Source: Echinometra lucunter (taxonomy: Eukaryota > Echinodermata > Echinoidea > Camarodonta > Echinometridae). Taken from it: DNA of 64,000 nucleotides. Positions within the stretch are counted from its first letter, which is position 1, and each line of letters begins with the position of its first letter. The translations under genes and the position numbers were made by a program. This document shows, piece by piece, positions 34,655 through 46,500 of this stretch. The notes beneath the pieces are model-generated. The model ran no database searches and had not been told where the DNA came from. It saw only the letters and a program-made list of their open reading frames with translations. The DNA is taken from positions 23,867,776-23,931,775 of the forward strand of contig CM057154.1 in the NCBI GenBank assembly GCA_029962745.1, written 5' to 3'.

Positions 34655-37600
34655 TTTATTTTTCCTTCAACAGGACAATGTCCTCAAAACATACACATAG
34701 CAACACTATACATAACTCAAATAAATCTTTTTTTTTTTTTCTTTTTGAACATCACTTGGTAACTTTTCATATCTTACACAATGTACAAACTGAAACTTAT
34801 AAGATATACGACAACAACTTTTTTATATTCAACATCATTTAATGATACAAGGACTTCAACTGAATCAATTCTGTTTTGGCACCTACGGAAACAAAAAAGG
34901 TCAATTATTACATAAAAAATGGGTCTAACATCAGAACATGTAACATTCAAATCATTGAGCATCACTAGTTTTTCTTTACTTTCTCACGATTCCCAAATAC
35001 ACATACAAGGAAGCATGAAATCATATGGTTTTTTTTGCAAACAGAAAATGTGATGATAACAGCAGAGTGTACTTGAATCTTACCCATCTCAAATTTTTTT
35101 CCAATCTAGCAAAAGCATCTGACTTGTCAACTGCATTTCACAACTTCATTGATTAAACACTAAGCCATTAAATCAATAGCTATAGACACTGGCCCTTTCA
35201 TTACTAAACCCTGTACTTTAACAAATCCATTCAAAATGAAGCTTCAAAACAACTGCAATTTGAATATACACATTTGAATTTAAAGAAAAACGCAATTCAT
35301 ATCATACGGACAAATTACATAGAGGATACTGCAGACTAACATTAGGTCTTGAAGTTTTCTTTTATTCAGTACTGTTTGACAATAGGGTCACTGATTTGCC
35401 GTTGAATTTAACTCCTTTTTTATATTTTCAGGTGGAAATTAATTTTGTAAAGAATGGGGAAAATTTATTAGGAATTTAGGATCACATAATACTAAACAAA
35501 GATCATTCATAACTTTATATGGTTTACTTTTTCTCACCTAAGATCAACCACACCAAGTAGAAAAGCCCTAACTGCACTAAAACGTGCATCAAAATTTGCT
35601 CTTAATTCTCAAAAGACTTGTTAAATGCTTATATCAACCTGGAAGGTGGTGTAACCAATTCCAATCATATAACAATAGGAGACATGAATTCTAATACATT
35701 TTTTTCTTGATTCAACATTAAAGGCAATATGAAACACTCATGAATACATTACAACCATCTTACTTGTATTGATGTGCAAAGCTTATAACAAAGTAGAAAT
35801 AGCTGGAGCCTGTACAAAGCTGCAAGCTTCTAGCGTATATATATCGCAACCCTTGGAGAGAGTTACACTCACACACAAAATAAAGCACATTCTTATATTT
35901 ACAAATACCAGCTTCTTTGCGTTCCAAGGGAAACAGAAATGACTTTTTAGTGATTGACGGAACAAAACAAAGCATGGATAATCTACAAAAAAGATGAGTA
36001 TTTACAAGATAAGCATCAAAATCAACATTTCAAGCATACAACTCTGTGGTATTTACAAATACTGATAACTAGTGTCAAGTTTCATTGACCGAATAATATG
36101 CATTAACAATACCATTTTTCTTCATCTTCTTCCTCTTCATCGTTTTCAAAATAGAGAGTTTGATATGTATTCTTAATTAGTGAACAAAGTATTGAGAACA
36201 ATTTCACATATAATTTCCTCCACATTTAAGAGTCTGACATCTTTCATTTGCGCTGAAACTCAAATACAGGTGTGCTCAGATTTTCACTGTTCCACATGAA
36301 CGGTCGAGGAATAGAGTGAGTATACACAAACACAAAGCTAACTAGTCTCACGTTTAACATCAAATTTATATTTACTCAAATAATACATGGAATGCTTTAA
36401 AATCCTGCACAGTTCAAACTGTAACCATATAAATAATTGCAAACATAACAAAAATATCATACAAGAATAATAACTATCCTCCCCCCCCCCCCCCCCCCCC
36501 CCCTCTCCTAACAAAAATCATTAAGTACACTGTATACTGGACACACCAATCTCTTGCAACAAGGGTTTATAGCACTGTAAAAGAAAAAAAAAATAATCCC
36601 ATATCACGAAAAAATATCACAAAACATAAATATATCTACAATTTTCATACTCAAATCACCAGGCACTAATTATATCCATACATAGACAGACTACACGGAG
36701 AAATGACTACACAACAAATGCACATTACAGGTGAAAAACATTTTGTGTATCAACATCATACATCAGATCCATATTACAAGACACATACAGTGTAATAAAA
36801 TACTCTATTTCATCTGTTTCATCACAACAAGGAACAGGATCTTTTTCTTACAATAAATGAGCAAAATTTTAAGCAGAATACATAAACCACGACTATTGAC
36901 ATTTCATATTTATTGTCTAGTTACGCATATTACCAAACAGCAAAATAACTCATGTGAAGTGTTACTGTAACAAAGACCCCATCTCTCCAATCAGTTCTAA
37001 GCAAAGTAAATTTTCTCCTCTTCTCTGAATTTCATACATTCTAAATGAATAGTAGGGGTGGCATAAAAAATGCAATCTCACAATTTACTCATTTTTACAA
37101 CTTTGTTATAGATTCGCAGTATCCCGCCCCTTCCTCTTTAACTATACTCAAATTACCAACACATTATTTCCAGCATATCAAACTCACTTGAAAACTAAAA
37201 CAAATATGCCTATATACACATAACAGGTTTCCTAGTATGATTCTATACTATCAGTTCCATTCATTTCAGCCTTTTTGAATGTTTTTTTCTAGATTTATCT
37301 AGAGCTGAGACAGATGCTTGAGTAATAAATGTAGAAGGATACTTCCAAACACTGTTTAGAATATATGAGAATGATGAGAGTAGTGGTTGCTGAAAGAACT
37401 TGAAGGGAAAATCAATATGTGCAATGTATATGACACATTCCCTGGCAAAAATTACTCCATTTGCAATTTTGAACACTAAATTCATAACTTAGCACCCTGG
37501 ACACAATATATCTAATCCTAACCCTAAATCTAAATCTAAACCTAAAGCTGACAGCAACTTCAGCCCTAACCCTACCTTTTTGCATGAAATTGTGACTGAA

Positions 37601-38098
37601 GCATATGTCGGTTGACCTTCTGCAAGCAACCAAAGGAAAAGTTAACAATGGTTCCTATAGCAAAATGGCATCTTCAATGACCATTGCTCCAATTAAATTA
37701 TAAGACTAAACTAATTTCTAACTTCAATAATGGACCCAGTCACCCAACACTATACCTCCTAAAAGTGATCCTAACCCTAAACCTGATCCTACCACTCAAT
37801 CACAAACGTAACTCTTATTTCTCTACCTACCATAAAAATAATGCCTCCGGCACCAACCTTCGGTGGGCGGAGACATAAAAAGCATGGTGCCAATGTTGCC
37901 ACCGCATGTGTCAGATCATCCTGTGAACACTGTGAAATATTTCAATCGCTATCATTGTTGCTATTCATGGTCTTCTTATCCTCAATATTACATGGCAATT
38001 TTCTCACAACTTGATGCTTCACATGATTTTCTGACCCATAACATTCAACAGAAATCAACCTACCACTTGTTTGCAAATATCCAACCGCTTGTTGGCAA
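34655..38098 (-). other. Probable long 3' UTR of EIF4ENIF1
   Basis: This follows the TGA at 38101-38099 on the minus strand with no coding exon. Reverse-strand AATAAA candidates occur near 36,909-36,914 and at 34,655-34,660, so the UTR could be about 1.2 kb or 3.4 kb. It contains a poly-C tract (36,481-36,503). Extent is inferred from composition and signals only. Confidence 0.35.
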
Positions 38099-39670
38099 TC
38101 ATCCCACCACTTGCTGCTGTTGCTGCTGCCTCTCCAGCTCCTCCACACTCATGATCTTCTGCCCGCTGGGGATGGAGGGTGGTATCTGGCCCATGGGTTG
38201 CTTGAGCAGGTCTGGACCAAACCATTTGGCTAGGTGATTGACAGGGGAACGTCGATGTTCCATGCCCCCACCCATCTGGGGGTGCGAGGGGTGGTTGTGG
38301 TGGTGGCCCATCAAGGGATGCTGAAGGTTGCGGCCTGGTTGTTGTTGTGGCTGCTGCTGTTGTGGTTGTGGGGGTTGTTGGGATGTGGGTGGATGAGCCA
38401 CCTTGCCTTCTTGAGGCTGCTGGTGATGTTGGGATGGATGGGCAGCTTGGTGACGTTGCTGCTGCTGGAATATCTCTGTGAAGTGCATGCAACATAGATG
38501 TGCATTACAAAGTGAATAATAAATCTTTCATCAGCTTTAATGCTCCAGCAACCTTTTATCGGCACATCAAATTACCCAACTGCATACCATAAGAACCATT
38601 TGCAATCAGATTTTGGAAGAAGCTGCACTACAAGAAAAAATAATTAAATGTTCTTTAGAATCAAGGTTGTTTATTACAACGGTGAATACTAAATTTAAAA
38701 ATGGCAAAGTACTGTAGGCTGTCTGATCTGGAAAATGCCAAATTAGCTGCCAGTAGCAGAGAAGTCATATGTTGCTATCCTAGTTCACTCAATTTTACCA
38801 AAAGGTTCACCTTGATATATATATGTGAGAACACTCAGAACAACAATGCTACTTACCAGCTTGCTGCTGCAGATGGTTAATGTTGGCTTGATGATGGGGA
38901 GGCTGTGAGTTTGATGCTCCCTGCTGTTGCTGTTGCTGCATACCTCTGGCAAGGTTATTCTGATGCTGCTGTTGCTGTTGTTGCTGAATCATCTGCTGCA
39001 AGTTGTGATGTCCCATAGCTCGATTCATGTTCTGTATAAAACACACAATAATTGTTATATGCAGTTTCACCTTACCGTTGCTGCACAACTTTTCACAAAA
39101 TACAATTTTGCTAGCTGGGGCAGATAGTACCTCTCTCATGCTGGGCAGAACCATACCATATAGGAAACTTGCATCATGTGTCCAAGTCACTGCAAAGAAT
39201 GGGCTAAATGACCTGTAGCAGGTGCACCCCTCTGTGCCTGAGTGGTACTGTACCACACAAACAACTGAGTTACTATGTACAAGTCACCGTGAAGAATGGA
39301 TTGACTGACCTGAGGACTGAACTGTGGTGTCAGTACCCTCTCATGTTCAGTGGTGTGATGCCATAAAGACAACATGAATAATTTGATCATTGCCACTGAA
39401 AGGAATGGATTGACAGACTTGTAGGGTGAACTGTGGTGGTGGTTCTTTCCCAACTTGAGCTGCACCTTATCACATACGCAAAATGAATAATTTGTACCAC
39501 ACTAAGCAAGGAATAAATTGACTCACCTGTAGATTGAACTGTGGTGGTGGTACCCCTCTCATGTTAGGTGGTACCATACCAGGCATCATCATGCCTCTCA
39601 TCAGGTTAGCTTGCATGACTGGTGGTAGCATCATGGCAGGGTTCATCGGTAGACGGGCTTGCTGTTGCTG
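38099..39670 (-). CDS. EIF4ENIF1: EIF4ENIF1 coding exons 18-20 (C-terminus)
   Basis: Exon 39670-39527 is Met/Pro-rich ([20 protein letters not shown]). Exon 39031-38857 has [18 protein letters not shown] with further Gln runs. Exon 38475-38099 has a Gln/His/Pro tract, then [20 protein letters not shown] and [19 protein letters not shown] stop. The terminal block matches human SPVGLAKWFGSDVLQQPLPS and VISVDELE, and fixes the gene's 3' coding end. Confidence 0.9.
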
Positions 39671-39733
39671 CTATTGAGGAAATATAGAGTGACGAAATTT
39701 TAAATTCCACTAAATAACCTTTTTCTTCTTTTA

Positions 39734-39822
<89 letters not shown>

Positions 39823-39861
39823 TGTTTTATACAGAACATGAATCGAGCTATGGGACATCAC

Positions 39862-39897
<36 letters not shown>

Positions 39898-40470
39898 AAA
39901 CATTGGTTTATATTTCTATATCTATGGGGATACAATCATCAGTGGTGAAGGATGTGAGAATGTACTGGCAGAAGATGCAGGGTAGCATGGATTAAGTTCA
40001 ATGGAATGGCCTTGATTCTAGCTGGTAGATGTTTATGAGAAGGTTAAAAGGCAAGATCTATATGGCTTGTGTTTAATAGATCAGCAATTGTATGTGGGTC
40101 AGAAACTTGGAATGTGAAGACAGTGGAAGAAGGGGTCTTGAGGACAGAAAGAGCAGAATACAAGTGAGCGCAAAGTGAGGCTGGGTCTGGACGAAACTGT
40201 GGCAGAAGTTGTCAAGAGAAGATGGTTAAGATGGATGGGTCATGTGCTGAGAAGGGAAGATGATGGGCCTGTGGAAAAGAGGTGGGATCTGGAAGTGGAT
40301 GGCATGAGGAGAAGGGGAAGACCAAGAGCTACATGGAAAGAAATGGTGAGGAGGGAAAGTGGGAGGGTGGACTAAAAGAGGATGCCCCAGACAAGAGAAC
40401 AAGGAGGAAGGGTCATCATGGTGAAAAAGTCAGTTGCCCCTCATATGAGGGAAGATGCTTACTTTGATAA

Positions 40471-40511
<41 letters not shown>

Positions 40512-43500
40512 AATATAAAATGTATGTCTATTGTCTAAAAGATTTCCATACTGAACAGCTTGTGACAGAAGGTAAATGAAATCACCAAATGATGTTAAAG
40601 AGGAAGAAGAAAAAAATGAAAATACTGTAATTGTGGTATCAAAACAACAATTTCTGGTTTATATAGAAAAATTGCTAGCAATTGTCAACAATTCAAAATA
40701 AATGTGAAAAACCTGGAGTCATCTGACTGCTCCTAATTCCAAAACATTTATCATTTACTGTGAGTGAAAAGGGTGCTACGATATATCATACTACACAGAA
40801 TGCCATTCTCGTTCTCAACTGACAATATCTAATGAAAGGACTAACCTGTTGTTGCTGTAATTGAGGATTCTGCTGTTGTGCAGCTGCCATTCGGTTCATG
40901 GGGAAGCCATGGTGCTGTTGAACATTGGGAGGGGTTGGTGGCTTGGCTGCTCTCTCGCCCATCCTCTGAGCCATCTCTGGCCTCTGCTGCTGGCTACCCA
41001 TGCCTGGAGGGACCTGTCTGCCTTGCAGGAAGGCCTGTTGCTGCTGTTGATGATGATGCTGCTGCTGCTGTAGGTGGGATGGGTTAGGTTGCTGGCCAGG
41101 CTGGGAGTGGGGGGCATGGCTCTCAGGGGGGAAGGCCTTCATTGGACCACCACCACTACCACTACTGCCCTGGAGGTGGGGATTCTTTGCTATTTCAGTT
41201 TGCTCTGGGGCACTGTGGTTGGATTGGTGGGCTGGAGCATGGGGGTCTCTCCGCTGCTGCTGCTGAGTAGTTTGGGGTGGAATGACTTGGGCTTTATTAT
41301 CCCCTTCCTGCTGCTTATTTGTATCTCTCACTTTCTCTCCTCCTCCATGGTGAGCTATGGCTCCTAATTCAGAAAAAAAGACAACATGAAGTGATCACTA
41401 TCTTAGCATGAATGTTATATATGCAGTTATAATAACGAATATCACTCAGAGATGCACTTAGTAAGAGAGGTTATTTATTTGGTTACCACAGCCATCAATG
41501 GAGAAGTTAAGAACATAATGCACTTTGAAAGCTCTTGTAGCTCTTGCAACCCCTGATGAAATGACTTCATGATAGGAGAAAACAACAAATCACAGGGACA
41601 GACTTTTGTCTTAGTTTAGAATAAGACACCTTGGTAGCTTTTCTCTCCACAGAGGTTTCATCTGGTTTATATATTCTACAAATCATAATGCTAGGAATAT
41701 CCCCTGGCACAAGCAGCAATGTTCTCAGAAACTCACCTTGATTTTCAGAAGCAGGTTCCTGTACCAATGGTGCATCCCCCTTGCCTATCCCATCTCCTGG
41801 TTTTCCTTGCGTAGCAGCCTTGGCTTCAGCTTTGCTCTCATGCATCTTACGGATCACAGAGGTTGGCATGAAGGCAGCTGCTATCTTACTGGGTGTCTGT
41901 CGAACGATGGAAGAAAAATATCATTAGAGATCTTCACAGGTCATCACATTTCATGGTGATGTTAGCACTGGTCAAACAATTTAATTATGAAAGGAATTGT
42001 CTGGACATCCCCAAATGGTAAAAGTGGTGAAAACTAGTATCAAAGTACATTATGAGGTTTGGGTATCATCAAAATGTTATCAGATTGACACAGTGTTTCA
42101 AAATATACTAAACTATCAAAAAATACCGAACAAAAATTAGGGTAAAAGGGACTACATAAACATGTGGCATCAAAATTAAATCCAAAGCCGTTATCTACTT
42201 CTCCTTATTTCAAGAATACAAGAACACTGAATAAAATGCTGATATTGCTACCATGATAGCCTTGCACATGGAGATGAATAATCAAAAGAAGAACAAAAAT
42301 TCATCGTCCTACAATTACCAATATGCTCTTAACAACAAAATTCAACCATATTATGAACATACCCTGCGGCCAGGTGTTCCTGGAGGAGTGCCTGATGAAG
42401 GCCTCGGAGGCTGTTGCTGCTGTTGCCCAGGCTTGTTTTGTTGCTGGTTAGCTTGTTGACCTGATTGCTGTTGCTGTTGCTGGGGTGCTACCCCAGTGTT
42501 TTGAGGACCATTGTTTTGAGGGCCAGATGAGTTCTGTGGGCCGGCAGCCTGTTGGGGAGGTTTCTGAGGCTGTTGTTGCTGGTTCTGCTGCTGTTGTGTA
42601 TTCACTTGATTGCCTTGACCGACGGCAGGTGATTTAGCCCTGTAAGATTGTGCATCAAAGTACAGTTCAAAAATGTAATAATAACTTCAGTGGAATTACA
42701 AAAACAACCTTTTCCAGAGTTTTTATTTCCAGTCTGTAATTTTTTCCTGCAACAGGTAATATGTTTTACAAATTTCAACAAATAAAGGGTGCATGTATTT
42801 ATCACATGTCATGCAGAAAGCACAAACACAAATTTGTTTGATTTCCAGCGTTAAAATTTATCAAACTGTACAACTGGCCCATGTGCAGAGTGAAATGTAT
42901 TAAGTAAATGCAATCCAACAATGGTCTCAATACTCATATGAATGATTTTAAAAAGTGTACATGTCTTGCATCCTTTCTCACAAATCTTGCTTAAATTGGA
43001 AGAGCTCATACCTGGCAGCCTCTTTGGCCTTGAACTTCTCCTTCTGTACCTCCAGCTGCTTTCTGATAAGTGCCTGTTGCAGGATACCCTGGGTATGCTT
43101 GGCCAGCTCCTGGGGTGAGGGGATCCTCTGAGGCAGCAGAGGATTCACTGGGGAGGGGCCAGGGGGAGCAAGGGTGTTGGTGGATCCGAGGAGAGGGGAG
43201 GTGGCCAGTCCAGCTGGTCCCAGGGTAGGAGGAGCGATGCCTCCAGGGAGGGGGCTGTGGGACTGGGAGCGCAAGGCGGCTGCTGCTGGGCTGGTTGGCA
43301 AGGGGGACTGGCTGCCAGGAATAGCTGCAAGAGAAATGCAAAGTGACATCAGAACAACAGTCAAATCGGAAACAGTAAGTAATGACACTTCCTGTTTCAG
43401 ATATGATTAAATGCATATTCTCTTATAGGGAGTGCACAGTGAAAATTTCTGTACTTATCTTTATGGTTAGCAAAACAAATATTTACTGCTTTGAGGCTCA

Positions 43501-46500
43501 TGATTACAATACACAATCAGAAATTTCTGACTGTAATATGAACCAAGATCAGTGGCAGATATAGGGGGCATCCCCCCCCCCCCCCCCCCATTAAATCAAA
43601 CTTCATTGCATCATTTTTGTTGTTGTTGCAGTTGCTTGGGGAGTTTTTTGCTTGTCAAGAAAAAGTTCAGAGATTTGAATCCCCCTTTTGTTTTTAACAA
43701 AATTTGGGATCCACTCCTGACCAAGATAAGCCAATAAGGTATCCAAGCCATTCAAGGAATTTCTTTCTACAAGGCACCCACATCCTGCACCTGGGTGGTG
43801 AGTCTCGAAGTACATTTATGTTTTATCAAAAGACTTCAACTCGACACTGTCTCAAACCATAGAACAGTTTCAAGATCATTTCAGGCAATAATTCGAATTA
43901 AATCAAATCAGAGGCTTACCGACAGGAGACTGCATACGAGGCATAGACTGCAACAGAGCCTGGGTGAGCATGTCCCTGGGAGAGGCAGCCCTGTTAATGG
44001 CGGCAGCAGCAGGGTTACCTGGAGCCAACTGAGCTTCCTTGTTGGCATGGGCCATGAGAGCAGCTGCAAATTGTGGGTTGGCCATGGCATGACGGAGGAG
44101 GGTGAATACGGCCTCCTGGTTGGGAGGTACAGGGCTAGCACGCTGTCTCTAAAGAGAGAACGTAAGAGAAAGGCATCACAATTTTTTTCTATGAACCTTT
44201 TGTGTGTGCAAGAAATCAATCAATAGCCCAACCCCATGTATTCTTGGTGCACTTTACCTTGGTAATTAAAAAAAAAAGAATATGTAAAAGGCTAGTAATG
44301 AAATATTTGTTGCAATACCTGTACTTACTATAACTAGCATGCCAGGTAGAGGATATCATGGTAGAAAATATATCACAGAGAGTGCCCATGAACTGCAATC
44401 AAGCCTCTTTGTTCTGCATATGAGCAAATAAAATTCACTAAACCAAATCCCTGTACATGTATTCCTGACAGTAATCATAATGTAATCATTTACACATAAG
44501 TGACTCAATGATATAAAGCATTTCTATCACTCTGAGTGATTATGCCCCCCCCCCCCCCCAAAAAAAATAGAACTGTTGAAAATCTGTGGATATTTCAGGT
44601 TAGAGCTGGTTTCATAAAACTTTGTTAATGAACAGTTGCAATAATTCAATCAATCTACAGAAATTATTGTGTGTGTTTTTGGCTCACTGCAAATTTGTTA
44701 GAGAATTTTGGCACTGGTTTTTTATAATAAATTTTCAAAACAGGACCCATGCCTAAGATGATGAAAATGAAATGGTGGTTCTTACAGCCAGTTGGTGTTG
44801 CTGATGCATCTGATACTGTCTGATGAGAGCAGCCATCTGTTCAGGGTTCTGTCTCATCAGAGCTTGCATCTGCTCCACGTTGGCTGGCAGACCCCTGGGA
44901 GGCAAGCCTGGAGCCTGGTGCGGAGCTGGTTGCTGCACCCCTAGAGGGTGTGGAGGACCACTGACAGCAGGGGCGGCAGTGGTGGTAGTGGCAGGTGGGG
45001 CGTGGTTCTTGAATAGGGTAGCCATCACCTCCTGGTTGACTGGAGAAGGTCCTCTATACAGGAAGAGGAATTAATAAAGACTGATGATACATTTATCGGC
45101 AATTGAAAAAGGTTACTTATTCAATAGTTTCACCCTAGCAAACATGTCAGATAGAAAATGCAATGTGCATGTTAAAGCCTAGCTATCATTCATAAGAAAA
45201 TATTTGGAATTAGTTTTTATTTTCCCTCCTTCACTAAATGCACAACTAAATGGCAATACTCTCCTACAGTACACACAAAAACAGATTAAAGTAAGTAAAT
45301 TTCATGCCCATTAAACATCATCACCATCATCATCATCAACATCATCATTATCCTCACTAACGTCATCACCACCATCATCACCATCATCATCACCACTGTC
45401 ACCACTATCATCATCATCATCATCATCCTTACCTCATCAACACACAGAACATACAAACAGACAGCAAGACTGACCTATTATCAGGCAAGTTGAGAATAGG
45501 TCCCTCCCTGGGTGGACCCCCATGATGGGGTTGGGTGTGCCTGGCCATGAGACCTGGTGGTAACGGAGACACACCCCTCCCCGCTTGCTGCTGTCCATGC
45601 TGCTGCTGCTGCTGCCCCTGCATATGCTGTTGTGAAAGCGGGTGATGGGGAGGCAGCTGCTGCCGGGGCTGAGGATGGACTTGCCTGGCATCATGAGGCT
45701 GCCCTGATGCCTTCATCATCATTGCAACCTTCTCCATGGCCGAGGGAGCACCGGGGGCATGATCAGGGGTGTGGCCAGGAGGCGGAGATGCAGTGCGCAG
45801 ACCAAGCCCAGGGTGTACTGATTTAGGGGAGGATGGTTGCTCCTCTCTTTTCTGCTGTAAATATTTCAAATAAAAAGGAACAAAAAACAAATAAAATTTA
45901 ATGTTATACTGAAGGTGATATGATGTTCACAATCATGTTCACTATCCATAGGTAAGATAACACAGATACTATGAAAAATGAACATTCTAAACAATATCAT
46001 CAAAGCAGACTTTGGTTTGACTTTTGCTTTACCTCCATGTATTTCCAATACACGCCAATAGTAAATGAAGATGATCCGAATCTAAAGAAAGACCACCACT
46101 GCTGGAAAATAAACATACACTACACAGTACGAATATAAAAACATATCACAAATAAAGTTTGATTCTCACTGAGATGACTGTGTGGGATAAAACAAGACAT
46201 GTTACTCACCTCTGAGAAACCAAGACCTCCCCCTGCCTTCATACTTGCAATGAAGCTATTGAATGCTGACTGATCACCGTTTGGAGGCGAGCCACTACGC
46301 CCCTGCTGCCCAGGTGCTGCTCCAAACATCACCTGATGGGGTAAGACCCCACCACCAACACCACTGGTGTGGGTCATGTTGGATGGGGTGCCAGAGCCAC
46401 TGCCTGAGTGAGCAGGGCTGCCCTCACCAGCTGGGCTTTGACTGAGGGTGGTCTTCTTCAAGTCCGCCTCAAGCTCAGCTAGACTCATGGCTTGGCCTGC

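Noticed and set aside
34655..38098. Additional genes in the A-rich stretch downstream of EIF4ENIF1
   Set aside because: All frames are short with no family features or coupled splice sites; a long 3' UTR plus flank explains it better.
38055..38497. Alternative frames over EIF4ENIF1 exon 20, both strands
   Set aside because: Only the frame ending [15 protein letters not shown] carries the conserved AKWF block and joins exon 19 in phase.
39606..39903. Minus-strand frames rich in Ile-Tyr
   Set aside because: Translation of (TA)n repeats.
40861..41367. Plus-strand Leu/Ala-rich frames opposite EIF4ENIF1 exon 17
   Set aside because: Antisense of CAG/CAA-rich coding sequence, which automatically gives long open Leu/Cys frames.
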